Counted from the stretch's first letter, positions 1-6,862 are shown. The stretch is 13,084 nucleotides of DNA from CAVYGN01 sp964413265 (GCA_964413265.1 CAYPRX010000052.1:1-13084), one strand, 5' to 3'. The notes: generated by a model from the letters alone, not told the origin. Numbers and translations: made by a program.

Positions 1-845
1 GTAGGATCCAGGATTATGGGGGTCTGGCTGGACCCCGTCCAGTAACAGGCCTGGCCCTGGTCGTTCACACCAGCGGTGTAAACCGTATTGTTATAAATAA
101 AAATAGAATATGCACATCCCCCTTCTGTGGGATCCAGAATAGCAGGGGTCTGGCTTGATCCCGTCCAGTAGCAGGCCTGGCCCTGGTCGTTCACACCCGC
201 AGTGTAAACAATATTGTTATACACGAAAATTGAAAATGCGCATCCTCCCTTAGCTGAATCCAGAATTGTAGGTGTCTGGCTTGATCCCGTCCAGAAGCAG
301 ACCTGGCCCTGGTTGTTAGTACCAGCGGTATAAACCTTGTTGTTATACACAAAGATAGAATATGCTTCTGATACCCCTGCCGGATCCAGGATCGTGGGGG
401 TCTGACTTGATCCCGTCCAGTAGCAGGCATGGTTATTGTGATCAAGGCCGGCGGTGTATACAGTTCCGTTATAGACAAAAATAGAGCCTGCATAGCCTCC
501 TTCTACTATGGGAACCAGAATTGTAGGGGTCTGGCTTGAACCCGTCCAGTAACACGGTTGCCATTTGTCATTGTACCCTGCGGTGTAAACCGTATTGTTA
601 TACACGAAAATAGAACTTGCCATTGTTCCCGAAATCGTATCCAGAATTGTAGGGGTCTGGCTTGATCCCGTCCAGAAGCAGGCCTGGCCCTGGTCATTCT
701 TACCTGCGGTGTAAATCTTATTGTTATATATGAATATAGAATTTGCATATCCTCCTACTGTCGGATCAATAATTGTAGGGGTCTGGTTTGTTCCCGTCCA
801 GTAACAGGCCTCGCCCTCGTCGTTATTACCAGCTGTGTAAACCGT
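1..845 (-). repeat. Tandem array of 126-bp coding repeats
   Basis: The octamer CCGTCCAG (plus strand) recurs at 35, 161, 287, 413, 542, 668 and 794. The steps are 126, 126, 126, 129, 126 and 126 bp, so every unit keeps the reading frame. Seven Trp-containing units are in view and the array continues off the left edge. Bases encoding YWTGSSQTP and SIFVYNN are almost unchanged between units. Variation is concentrated in two stretches, around LDxxxGGxA and AGxNDxxxxC. The two leftmost complete units are the most alike. This is a protein-coding array and not CRISPR, because the units are long, have no unique spacers and are translated throughout. Confidence 0.9.
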
Positions 846-950
846 AGGGGAAATATTACCGCCAGCACCTCCGGGCTGGTCGGCATAGAAAAAAACGGCA
901 AGAAGACAGAAGATAATAAACCCTGCTATAAACAGAATTTTGGTCTTCAT
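1..950 (-). CDS. Exported 42-residue-repeat protein, probably beta-propeller-like (3' end beyond the window)
   Basis: Open minus-strand frame with 316 complete codons visible and no stop before the left edge, so the C-terminus is missing. Residues 1-23 form a signal peptide (K-rich start, hydrophobic core ILFIAGFIIFCLLAVFF, likely cleavage after FYA), so the product is exported. A short Gly-rich linker follows, then tandem units with conserved pieces SIFVYNN-VYTAG and CYWTGSSQTPTIL; the unit Trp falls at residues 51, 93, 135, 178, 220, 262 and 304. A 42-residue period rich in short beta-type segments suggests propeller blades, but no named family is assigned. Start: ATG at 950 is preceded by GAGGAG (963-958) with 7 nt spacing; the in-frame ATG at 956 sits too close to that site. 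Two other minus-strand frames across the array are by-products of the repetition. Function unknown; a surface or periplasmic binding role is a guess. Confidence 0.85.
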   Translation of the reverse strand, partial: MKTKILFIAGFIIFCLLAVFFYADQPGGAGGNISPTVYTAGNNDEGEACYWTGTNQTPTIIDPTVGGYANSIFIYNNKIYTAGKNDQGQACFWTGSSQTPTILDTISGTMASSIFVYNNTVYTAGYNDKWQPCYWTGSSQTPTILVPIVEGGYAGSIFVYNGTVYTAGLDHNNHACYWTGSSQTPTILDPAGVSEAYSIFVYNNKVYTAGTNNQGQVCFWTGSSQTPTILDSAKGGCAFSIFVYNNIVYTAGVNDQGQACYWTGSSQTPAILDPTEGGCAYSIFIYNNTVYTAGVNDQGQACYWTGSSQTPIILDP

Positions 951-1088
951 AGTCATGCTCCTCATAAAAATTTATTTTTTACCTGAAAAATAAAAACTTC
1001 AGGCAATTAGTAAAAATAAAATAATTCAATTCAGTAAAGTTAAGTGCGCCCCTTCCTTAGGACAAAAAGGTGAAGGGAATGAGGTATG

Positions 1089-1118
1089 ATAATACCATAA
1101 TTTTATATAAAAATGCAA
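1089..1118 (-). promoter_or_regulatory. Candidate sigma70 promoter for the repeat protein
   Basis: On the minus strand, TTGCAT (1118-1113) is followed after 18 nt by TATTAT (1094-1089). Transcription would begin near 1082 and leave a leader of about 130 nt before the ATG at 950. Both boxes are imperfect and the region is AT-rich, so this is only the best candidate I found. Confidence 0.3.
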
Positions 1119-1121
1119 TTT

Positions 1122-1313
1122 TTATTGTGTATAAATTACTTTGACAGCAGCGGTAAAGATATTAAGTAAAGAAAACCCCACCACCCTAACTCCCTGATCA
1201 CCCTGCTCTACAGGTAAATCATTTTCAATATTAAAAGGCAAATTCTGTCCTGTTAATTCAGGTATTTTTTGAAATAATATTTTTCCTGTCTTAACATAAA
1301 ATAAATGTAGATC
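1122..1313 (-). pseudogene. Possible gene remnant: 63-codon open frame without a start
   Basis: On the minus strand, 63 sense codons run from 1313 to a TAA at 1124-1122. The peptide has ordinary protein-like composition (segments such as KILFQKIPELTGQNLPF and VEQGDQGVRVVGFSLL) and no ATG start. Directly upstream in the same frame, after one TAA at 1316-1314, a further 37 codons reach back to an ATG at 1427. One stop in about 100 codons of AT-rich DNA is suggestive, but the upstream ATG has no Shine-Dalgarno sequence. I do not recognise the peptide. It could be a decayed gene, the end of a repeated element, or chance. Confidence 0.2.
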
Positions 1314-1443
1314 TTATTTTTTTATTAAACATATTTCCATATTTTTTGTATTATAAAATGGAAGTTTTATCGGGAAGAAAAGAGTCTCATTTTCATGCAG
1401 TGAGATAATCAGGGAATGGGCGGCCATTCATAGGAATATTATT

Positions 1444-2361
1444 ATGAGAGCAGTTATTTGCAAAAAATACGGTCCTCCCGATGTTCTTTATCTCCAGGAA
1501 ATTGATAAGCCAGTCCCGCAAAAAAATGAAGTATTAATAAAAATTCATGCAACATCCGTCACATCAAGTGATACAATAGTACGTGGTTTCAAGGTTCCTG
1601 CCATTCTCAGGTTTCCAATGGGGCTTGCAATTGGTTTTTCAAAACCAAGATTTATTCTCGGAATGGTTTTATCCGGCGAAATAGAATCTGTGGGAAAAGA
1701 TGTAAAAATATTTAAAAAAGGTGACAATGTTTATGGAATTAACATAAAAAAATTCGGTGCTTATGCAGAATATACTTGCTGGCCTGAAACCAGCGTAATG
1801 ACATTTAAACCTTCAAATTTATCCTATGAGGAAGCATCAGCCATACCATATGGAGGATGCCTGGCATTGTCATATCTTAGAAAAGGAAATATACAAAATG
1901 GGCAAAAATTCCTAGTATATGGAGCTTCCGGAAGCGTTGGAACATCAGCTGTACAGCTTGCCAAATACTTTGGAGCAGAAATTACCGGTGTTTGCAGTAC
2001 TGCTAATCTGGAATTAGTCAGATCCCTGGGAGCCAGTAAAGTTATTGATTACACGAAAGAGGATTTTACAAGCAATGGAAAGCTCTATGACCTGATCTTC
2101 AATGCAGTTCCTTTTATTCATAGAACAATTAATCTGAAATATAAAAAATCTTTAACTGCTGATGGAAAATATATTTCAGTCACTGATGGTTCTCCACAGA
2201 TTAAAAAAGATGATTTAATATTTCTTAAGAATCTTATCGAAGAGGAAAAAATAAAACCGGTTATAGACAGATGCTATAAATTAGAACAAATGGTTGAAGC
2301 TCACCGTTATGTTGATACAGGACATAAAAAGGGGAATGTTGTAATATCTATTCAAAATTGA
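1444..2361 (+). CDS. Zinc-independent MDR-family NAD(P)-dependent oxidoreductase (quinone oxidoreductase-like)
   Basis: 305 residues. The N-terminal GroES-like substrate domain covers about residues 1-120 and opens MRAVICKKYGPPDVL, as usual for this family. The Rossmann nucleotide-binding domain has GASGSVG at 160-166, then QLAKYFGAEITGVCS and SLGASKVIDY. The C-terminal segment IKPVIDRCYKLEQMVEAHRYV (270-290) and GHKKGNVVI are typical of quinone oxidoreductase-like members. The Cys/His/Glu ligands of zinc alcohol dehydrogenases are not visible, so a zinc-free NAD(P)H-dependent reduction of a quinone or enone is likely; the substrate is unknown. The Rossmann half looks about 30 residues shorter than I expect, between DGKYISV and DLIFLK (near 246-257). 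Start: ATG 1444 with AGGA at 1432-1435. Transcribed alone; its downstream neighbour converges on it. The coding DNA is more AT-rich than the flavoprotein operon. Confidence 0.88.
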   Translation: MRAVICKKYGPPDVLYLQEIDKPVPQKNEVLIKIHATSVTSSDTIVRGFKVPAILRFPMGLAIGFSKPRFILGMVLSGEIESVGKDVKIFKKGDNVYGINIKKFGAYAEYTCWPETSVMTFKPSNLSYEEASAIPYGGCLALSYLRKGNIQNGQKFLVYGASGSVGTSAVQLAKYFGAEITGVCSTANLELVRSLGASKVIDYTKEDFTSNGKLYDLIFNAVPFIHRTINLKYKKSLTADGKYISVTDGSPQIKKDDLIFLKNLIEEEKIKPVIDRCYKLEQMVEAHRYVDTGHKKGNVVISIQN

Positions 2362-2393
2362 ATTCATCAAATGATACATCTCAATTTTCTTTT
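2354..2393 (+). terminator. Weak candidate terminator after the MDR gene
   Basis: AAAATTGA (2354-2361, including the stop codon) can pair with TCAATTTT (2381-2388), followed by CTTTT. The loop of 19 nt holds a small TCAT/ATGA stem. The stem is AT-rich and the T-run short, so termination is plausible but weak. It lies in the 67-bp gap between convergent genes, where a terminator is expected. Confidence 0.3.
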
Positions 2394-2428
2394 GTAATGG
2401 GCGCGATCGGTCAAATATGTTCGTCATC

Positions 2429-3088
2429 TTAATAAGGCTGGCGGTAAAGATCCTTCTTTCGCAGGCCGTTCTTGCGAGCCAGGCTGAACCAGTTTCTATT
2501 GCCCATAAAGAAATAAAGCCACCTTGGAAAGCTAAGATCAATTATGATATTCTGTTTTTCCTCTTTTGACCCGCGAAAAATGTCTTCGGCAATGCTTTCA
2601 AAAACCTTGTCCAGCTTATTTTTCATAAACGGGGCATCTTTTACATTTAAAACCATGCCTCCTTTACCGATCATGACGCCGAAACGGAATTCCGCCCCGA
2701 TGCTGCGTGAAAAGCTTCTTATAACCCTTACCGCTTCAAGGTTTATGCCGGGTTCCGGGAAACCGCAGTTTACTACAGCATAAACCCTGGGATGTCTGGA
2801 GGCTGTTTCCTTTTTTTTGTAATATTGCAGATAATCCTGGAGATAGCGCATAAGCAGTCCCGGCAGACAGTATATATAGAGGGGGAAAGCGATAATCAAT
2901 GCTTCAGCGTTTGATATACTCTCAAAATCCTCATCATTATTTTTTTTTCGGAGGCTCTGTCTTACGCTTATGAGGGTTTTGTCCGCTCCGTAAGAGCCCA
3001 GATACTTTTCTGCGAGCTTTATCAGATAGCCTGATGTCGATCCCTCCCCTATTTTCGGGCTTGCCTCTATCAACACTATTTTTTTCAT
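2429..3088 (-). CDS. NAD(P)H-dependent flavin oxidoreductase-like flavodoxin-fold protein
   Basis: 219 residues with a flavodoxin-like fold. The first strand and phosphate loop MKKIVLIEASPKIGEGSTS (1-19) fit an FMN phosphate-binding loop. AEALIIAFPLYIYCLPGLL (61-79) matches the second flavin-contacting segment, and VVNCGFPEP (105-113) the third. The tail LYFFMGNRNW...ARKNGLRKKDLY.RPY-like (191-219) resembles that of NAD(P)H-dependent oxidoreductases often annotated in Clostridia. The start ATG (3088) overlaps the upstream stop as ATGA, and GGAGGG (3100-3095) lies 6 nt before it, so translation is probably coupled to the upstream flavoprotein. It is the last gene of the padR-type operon. Expected to be cytoplasmic, bind FMN and reduce a quinone or similar small acceptor; the substrate is unknown. 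Confidence 0.82.
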   Translation of the reverse strand: MKKIVLIEASPKIGEGSTSGYLIKLAEKYLGSYGADKTLISVRQSLRKKNNDEDFESISNAEALIIAFPLYIYCLPGLLMRYLQDYLQYYKKKETASRHPRVYAVVNCGFPEPGINLEAVRVIRSFSRSIGAEFRFGVMIGKGGMVLNVKDAPFMKNKLDKVFESIAEDIFRGSKEEKQNIIIDLSFPRWLYFFMGNRNWFSLARKNGLRKKDLYRQPY

Positions 3089-3645
3089 AATTTTCCCTCC
3101 AATTTTTCAAGACGTATTTTACTTAATTCTTTCGAAACATCATTTTCTGGATTATCAAAAATCAGCACATCGACGTTCCTTCTGTGCTTTTCCGTTATGT
3201 CGATAAAAAGCTGTCTGTCCTCATCAGAAATATCTTCGCCGTAACCGATAATCACTAATTTTGGGACATAACTGTACCTCGATGGATGCATGGTAGATCC
3301 GTCAGGCCTTTGCTGGAAAAATGGAAGCATATTAGGCAGCCATCTGTCGATAGCGTTCTTCATATTCGCGCTGAACTGTCCAAACACTACAGGTGATAGA
3401 TATATCACTGCATCGCTTCCAATGAAACGCCTGTTAATATGAGAAACCAGATCGTTGACTATGCATTCCCCAGGTTTTTTAACCCAGCAGTCGAAGCAGC
3501 CCATGCAGAAATTAAGGTCTTCTCTGCCGATTTCAATAATTTCAGTGTCGAACCCCCTGCCATTTAAAAAATTTAATGTACTGTTCTCCAGATTTTTATA
3601 AAGAATGGTATGGAACTCCTTGTCAGATATGATTGTAGCTCTCAT
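3085..3645 (-). CDS. Flavodoxin-fold protein with a compact cysteine cluster (iron-sulfur flavoprotein-like)
   Basis: 186 residues. Residues 47-61 read CMGCFDCWVKKPGEC, giving Cys47, Cys50, Cys53 and Cys61 (CX2CX2CX7C). This resembles the compact motif of iron-sulfur flavoproteins and some NADPH-dependent FMN reductases. SDAVIYLSPVVFGQFSANMKNAIDRW (77-102) is the typical flavin-site strand and helix. The N-terminal loop is odd: MRATIISDKEFHTILYKNLE lacks the usual GSPR..GNT-type phosphate loop, so FMN affinity is uncertain. Start ATG 3645 has GAGGAG about 5 nt upstream. It is the middle gene of the operon, 19 bp after the PadR gene and overlapping the next gene by 4 bp. A redox role with the downstream flavoprotein is likely; whether an Fe-S cluster forms cannot be told from sequence. 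Confidence 0.78.
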   Translation of the reverse strand: MRATIISDKEFHTILYKNLENSTLNFLNGRGFDTEIIEIGREDLNFCMGCFDCWVKKPGECIVNDLVSHINRRFIGSDAVIYLSPVVFGQFSANMKNAIDRWLPNMLPFFQQRPDGSTMHPSRYSYVPKLVIIGYGEDISDEDRQLFIDITEKHRRNVDVLIFDNPENDVSKELSKIRLEKLEGKL

Positions 3646-3664
3646 ATAATCTCCTCGTATAAAA

Positions 3665-4177
3665 TTATTTTAACATTTTAGGTTTATGCTCGATAATCCA
3701 TTTCTTAGTGAAACTGTAGAAATCTTTGCCATAAAGGAGAGTAGAATGCTGAAAGGAATTTATATTAGCTTCAGGAATTTCTTTCTCCAATTTCAGCAAA
3801 GTGTCCCTCTTTCCATCAAGAGAGGCGGACAGTTCATCATATTTGCTCTGTATAACCTCCGCTGGAAGGAAACTGCCGAAAAATATTCGAAGAAGCATTT
3901 CCTCAAGACCCTTATCGAAACTCCATCTTGATGAAAGCCAGTTATTGAATCCTTCCTTTCCATCAGGCGTAATGTCATATATAATCCTGAGCCTTCCGTT
4001 TTCAACTTTTTGGACGGAGGAAATCCACTTCATTTTTTTAAGACGTTTCAAAGCCGGATAAATACTTCCAAAGCTCGCAAACATAAAATTCCGTGTGCTT
4101 TTTTCCATAAATGCTTTAATTTCATAGCCCGTCATAGGTTTGAACCTTAAGAATCCCAGAATGCAGTATATTAACAT
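3665..4177 (-). CDS. PadR-family transcriptional regulator, probably autoregulatory
   Basis: 170 residues, the usual length for PadR-type regulators with a C-terminal helical dimerisation region. The winged-helix domain covers about 1-85: MLIYCILGFLRFKPMTGYEIK, FGSIYPALKRLKKMKWI (recognition helix) and the wing GRLRIIYDITPDGKEGFNNWL are classical PadR signatures. Residues 90-170 are mostly helical, with a KRDTLLKLEKEI-type coiled-coil segment. It is the first gene of an operon with two flavoproteins. AAGGA (4187-4183) sits 5 nt before the ATG at 4177. The promoter just upstream carries overlapping ATATATC half-sites, which points to repression of its own operon until a ligand binds. PadR proteins commonly respond to phenolics, drugs or other small hydrophobic compounds; this ligand is unknown. 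Confidence 0.9.
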   Translation of the reverse strand: MLIYCILGFLRFKPMTGYEIKAFMEKSTRNFMFASFGSIYPALKRLKKMKWISSVQKVENGRLRIIYDITPDGKEGFNNWLSSRWSFDKGLEEMLLRIFFGSFLPAEVIQSKYDELSASLDGKRDTLLKLEKEIPEANINSFQHSTLLYGKDFYSFTKKWIIEHKPKMLK

Positions 4178-4188
4178 ATCAATCCTTT

Positions 4189-4222
4189 ATATATCGATTA
4201 GATATATTATATAACGATATAT
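4189..4222. promoter_or_regulatory. Candidate PadR operator with three ATATATC half-sites
   Basis: Half-sites in plus-strand coordinates are ATATATC at 4189-4195, GATATAT at 4201-4207 and GATATAT at 4216-4222. The first pairs with the second as a perfect 7-bp inverted repeat around GATTA. It also pairs with the third as ATATATCG/CGATATAT separated by 18 bp. The sites cover the -10 box, the spacer and the transcription start, so a bound dimer would block RNA polymerase. Assignment to the PadR protein is by position, not by a known binding sequence. Confidence 0.65.
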
Positions 4223-4234
4223 TTTCATTGTCAA
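4206..4234 (-). promoter_or_regulatory. Consensus sigma70 promoter of the padR-flavoprotein operon
   Basis: On the minus strand, TTGACA (4234-4229) and TATAAT (4211-4206) are both perfect matches separated by exactly 17 nt. Start of transcription is expected near 4199, leaving a leader of about 22 nt that just holds the AAGGA ribosome-binding site. A promoter this strong would normally need tight repression, which fits the overlapping operator half-sites. Confidence 0.85.
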
Positions 4235-4293
4235 GGGGAAATTTAATTATTTTTTTTCTGCGTTAATATCCCAAAACTTACCTGTGACAGAAT

Positions 4294-6507
4294 TCAATGT
4301 TTACTGACATTTGTATTTCTGAAGGGCTGACTGCCTAATTTAATTCTCTTCAATGACAGGGAATTGGACACTACTGAAATCGAGCTTGCTGCCATAGCAG
4401 CACCGGCAATAACAGGATTTAGAAACCCGAGTGCAGCTACAGGTATTCCGATGCAGTTATAGAAAAAAGCCCAGAACAGGTTCTGCCGAATTTTTCTCAT
4501 TGTTTCCTTTGACAGTGTCACCGCTTCAGCCACTGCAATTAAACTGCTGCGCACCAGGGTGATGCTCGATGTCTCTATTGCAATGTCGCTGCCCCCTCCT
4601 AAAGCGATGCCAATATCGGCTGAGGCAATGGCCGGCGCATCGTTAATTCCATCACCGACCATTGCGACAAACCTGCCGCTTGACTTCAGCTTTTTGACCT
4701 CGTCAGATTTCCCGCCGGGAAGGACCTCTGCAAGGATATTGCTTATGCCGGCCTCTTTTCCAATAGCTTCAGCGGTTTTTCTGTTATCGCCGGTCAGGAG
4801 ATAGCTCTCAATGCCTTTTCTCCTAAGTACTTCTACGGCACTTTTTGAATTTTCCCTTAAAACATCCGCAAGCGCTAAAATACCGGCAATTTTCCCGTTT
4901 ACCGCCACAAGCATGGCGGTCTTACCCTCTCCTTCAATTTTTTCAAGATCATTTACTGCATCGCCGATTTCAATCCCATATCCGGTTAAAAGACTTTTAT
5001 TTCCGACTAATATTTCATTACCCCTCAATACTGCTCTGATGCCCTTGCCGGGAATGTTACTGAATGATTCCGGATTTTCAATGAAGGATATTTCCTTCGC
5101 TTTTTCTACGACCGGTATCGAAAGCGGGTGGCTGGAATTTTTTTCTGCAATGCCGGCAAATCTCAAAATATCATCCTCCGAATAACCGTCGCGGGGCAAG
5201 ATATCTGTCAGGACCGGTCTGCCGTAAGTTAGCGTCCCTGTTTTATCGAATATTATTGTATTAATCCGGCAGGTTTTTTCAAGAGCCTCTCCATCCTTGA
5301 TAAGGATGCCGTTTTCAGCGCCCTTGCCGGTTCCCACCATAACCGCAGTTGGTGTGGCAAGACCGAGTGCGCACGGACATGATATTACCAGGACTGAAAC
5401 AGAACTGATAAGAGCTTTTGTCAGGTCATGCCCTAAGAAGAACCAAAGCAGAAACGTCGCCGCGGCAATGCAGATAACGGCCGGTACAAACACTCCGGAA
5501 ATACCGTCAGCCAGGTGCTGGATCGGGGCCTTTGTTTCCTGGGCTTCCTCGACGATCCTGACTATCTGTGATAACATCGTATCGCGCCCGACTTTTTTTG
5601 CTTTAAAAACAAAACTTCCATTAAGGTTCAAAGTTGCACCTGTCACATCAGAGCCGGGTATTTTTTCGACAGCAATGCTCTCGCCTGTCATCATGCTCTC
5701 GTCCACAGAAGAATATCCCTCGATAACGACACCATCTGCGGGTATCTTTTCACCTGGCTTTACAATTACAGTATCATCAACAGCTACTTCTCCGGCCGGG
5801 ATATCGATTTCCAGACCCTTCCGGATCACATGAGCCGTTTTAGCCTTCAGGGAAAGAAGTTTTCGAATTGCATCGGATGTCCTTCCTTTTGCCACATTTT
5901 CAAGATATTTCCCGAGAATAACCAGGGTGATGAGAATTGAACTGGCCTCAAAATACAGGGTATTTTTATGCCCGCCGAAAAATACATTATAGATGCTGAA
6001 AGCATAAGCGGCAGTAGTTCCCATAGCTATAAGCAGATCCATTCCAGGCGACATGGTCTTAAGCTGTTTATAGGAGTTTTTGTAAAACCTGAAACCGATG
6101 ATGAACTGCACAGGAGTCGAAAGTGCAATTTCTATATATGGATTATCAATCCATGGCAGATTGATCTTAAACAGCATGAGAAGCATTTTGACCAGTAATG
6201 GAAAACTTAAAATAGCTGAAGATATGAAAAGAAGCCTTAATTTATCCATTTCCGATTCCTTTATCCCCTTTTCACTTTCAACGCCGAGGTTTTTTATCTC
6301 CCTTGCCCCGTATCCGATATTCTTTATCTCTTTAATTATACCTTTAACGTCTAAAACCGGGGTTTCAAATATGACATTAGCTGTTTCCAGTGCAAAATTT
6401 ACTGATGCCCTTTCAACACCCTTGATCTTTTGAAGGCCTTTTTCTATGCGCAGGGCACATGAAGAGCAGCTCATGCCTGTTATTCCAAGAGTAATATTCT
6501 GCATCAT
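4294..6507 (-). CDS. copA: Cu(I)-exporting P1B-type ATPase CopA
   Basis: 737 residues from ATG 6507. It pumps Cu(I) out of the cytoplasm using ATP. There is one N-terminal heavy-metal-associated domain with GMSCSSC (Cys14, Cys17). Catalytic landmarks in order: TGES actuator loop (274-277), transmembrane metal site CPC (377-379), phosphorylation motif DKTGT (Asp421), SSHP (His460-Pro461) in the nucleotide domain, TGDN (572) and GDGIND (618-623). The last membrane pair carries YN (683-684) and MAASS (705-709), which with CPC is the Cu(I)-specific P1B-1 signature. Start choice: ATG 6507 has GGAG (6519-6516) 8 nt upstream; a TTG at 6534 would overlap the csoR stop and has no such site. It lies 23 bp downstream of csoR and is cotranscribed. 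No copZ chaperone gene is nearby. The length is normal for a one-domain CopA. Confidence 0.96.
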   Translation of the reverse strand: MMQNITLGITGMSCSSCALRIEKGLQKIKGVERASVNFALETANVIFETPVLDVKGIIKEIKNIGYGAREIKNLGVESEKGIKESEMDKLRLLFISSAILSFPLLVKMLLMLFKINLPWIDNPYIEIALSTPVQFIIGFRFYKNSYKQLKTMSPGMDLLIAMGTTAAYAFSIYNVFFGGHKNTLYFEASSILITLVILGKYLENVAKGRTSDAIRKLLSLKAKTAHVIRKGLEIDIPAGEVAVDDTVIVKPGEKIPADGVVIEGYSSVDESMMTGESIAVEKIPGSDVTGATLNLNGSFVFKAKKVGRDTMLSQIVRIVEEAQETKAPIQHLADGISGVFVPAVICIAAATFLLWFFLGHDLTKALISSVSVLVISCPCALGLATPTAVMVGTGKGAENGILIKDGEALEKTCRINTIIFDKTGTLTYGRPVLTDILPRDGYSEDDILRFAGIAEKNSSHPLSIPVVEKAKEISFIENPESFSNIPGKGIRAVLRGNEILVGNKSLLTGYGIEIGDAVNDLEKIEGEGKTAMLVAVNGKIAGILALADVLRENSKSAVEVLRRKGIESYLLTGDNRKTAEAIGKEAGISNILAEVLPGGKSDEVKKLKSSGRFVAMVGDGINDAPAIASADIGIALGGGSDIAIETSSITLVRSSLIAVAEAVTLSKETMRKIRQNLFWAFFYNCIGIPVAALGFLNPVIAGAAMAASSISVVSNSLSLKRIKLGSQPFRNTNVSKH

Positions 6508-6530
6508 AATTCGAACTCCATTTAACAGTT

Positions 6531-6845
6531 TCAACGAATCATTATCCCGATCGTTAAAAGCAGTTCATCCACGACTTCATACTTTCCTTCCGCCAGCTGA
6601 TCCACAATACAACTTTTCAAATGCGCCGCCAGCAGAATTTTTTTAAATCCGTTCAGGGCCATTTCTACAGAATGAACCTGGTACAGAACATCGTCGCAGT
6701 AAACATCTTCTCCGATCATTTTGCTTATCCCCCTTATCTGTCCTTCTATTCTGCTGAGCCTGCTCGCCATATCCTTTTTCAGCTTTTCCGGATGATGAGC
6801 TTTTTGGATTCCACTCTCATTACGGACAACACTAACAGGATCCAT
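6531..6845 (-). CDS. csoR: CsoR-type copper-sensing repressor
   Basis: 104 residues from ATG 6845, of the all-helical DUF156/CsoR family. RLSRIEGQIRGISKMI is the family's conserved first helix. The Cu(I) ligands are present in the usual spacing: Cys50 (in DVYCDD), His75 and Cys79 (in AAHLKSC). The Cys-His-Cys set separates copper-sensing members from the nickel (RcnR) and formaldehyde (FrmR) branches. Apo-protein should repress and Cu(I) binding should release the DNA. Start: ATG 6845 has GGGAGG (6855-6850) just upstream; a TTG five codons earlier would place that site inside the gene. It is the first gene of csoR-copA and is preceded by a 19-bp palindrome, so it is likely autoregulated. Confidence 0.93.
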   Translation of the reverse strand: MDPVSVVRNESGIQKAHHPEKLKKDMASRLSRIEGQIRGISKMIGEDVYCDDVLYQVHSVEMALNGFKKILLAAHLKSCIVDQLAEGKYEVVDELLLTIGIMIR

Positions 6846-6862
6846 AATTCCTCCCTTCAATA

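Larger units (their letters stand above)
951..1443. other. 493-bp AT-rich intergenic region between divergent genes
   Basis: This gap separates the minus-strand repeat protein from the plus-strand oxidoreductase. It contains the candidate promoter at 1118-1089, a bulged GC-containing hairpin (CCCTTC at 1050-1055 against GAAGGG at 1072-1077) in the repeat-protein leader, and the antisense open frame described separately. A possible plus-strand -10 box for the oxidoreductase (TATAAA, 1352-1357) has no convincing -35 partner. TTGACA at 1141-1146 likewise lacks a properly spaced -10 box. No RNA gene or riboswitch was recognised. Confidence 0.6.

Noticed and set aside
191..748. Two minus-strand frames of 100 and 80 codons inside the repeat array
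   Set aside because: They are alternate-frame readings of the same repeats; the frame starting at 950 has the ribosome-binding site, the signal peptide and no stops.
1..845. CRISPR-like or non-coding tandem repeat
   Set aside because: Units are 126 bp with no unique spacers and are translated in one continuous frame behind a signal peptide.
1050..1077. Hairpin CCCTTC/GAAGGG as a terminator or riboswitch
   Set aside because: Short and bulged with no T-run, and it matches no riboswitch class I can recognise.
1141..1170. TTGACA at 1141 as a plus-strand promoter
   Set aside because: No acceptable -10 box lies 15-19 bp downstream and no gene starts within the next 270 bp.
2281..2541. 86-codon minus-strand frame across the MDR and flavoprotein 3' ends
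   Set aside because: It lies in the wrong frame across the ends of two well-supported genes and has no recognisable domain.
4294..6534. TTG at 6534 as the CopA start
   Set aside because: ATG 6507 has a properly spaced GGAG, and the heavy-metal domain begins right after it.
4294..6845. Expected copZ chaperone gene in the copper operon
   Set aside because: No small heavy-metal-associated open frame exists between csoR and copA or just after copA; two-gene csoR-copA operons are ordinary.
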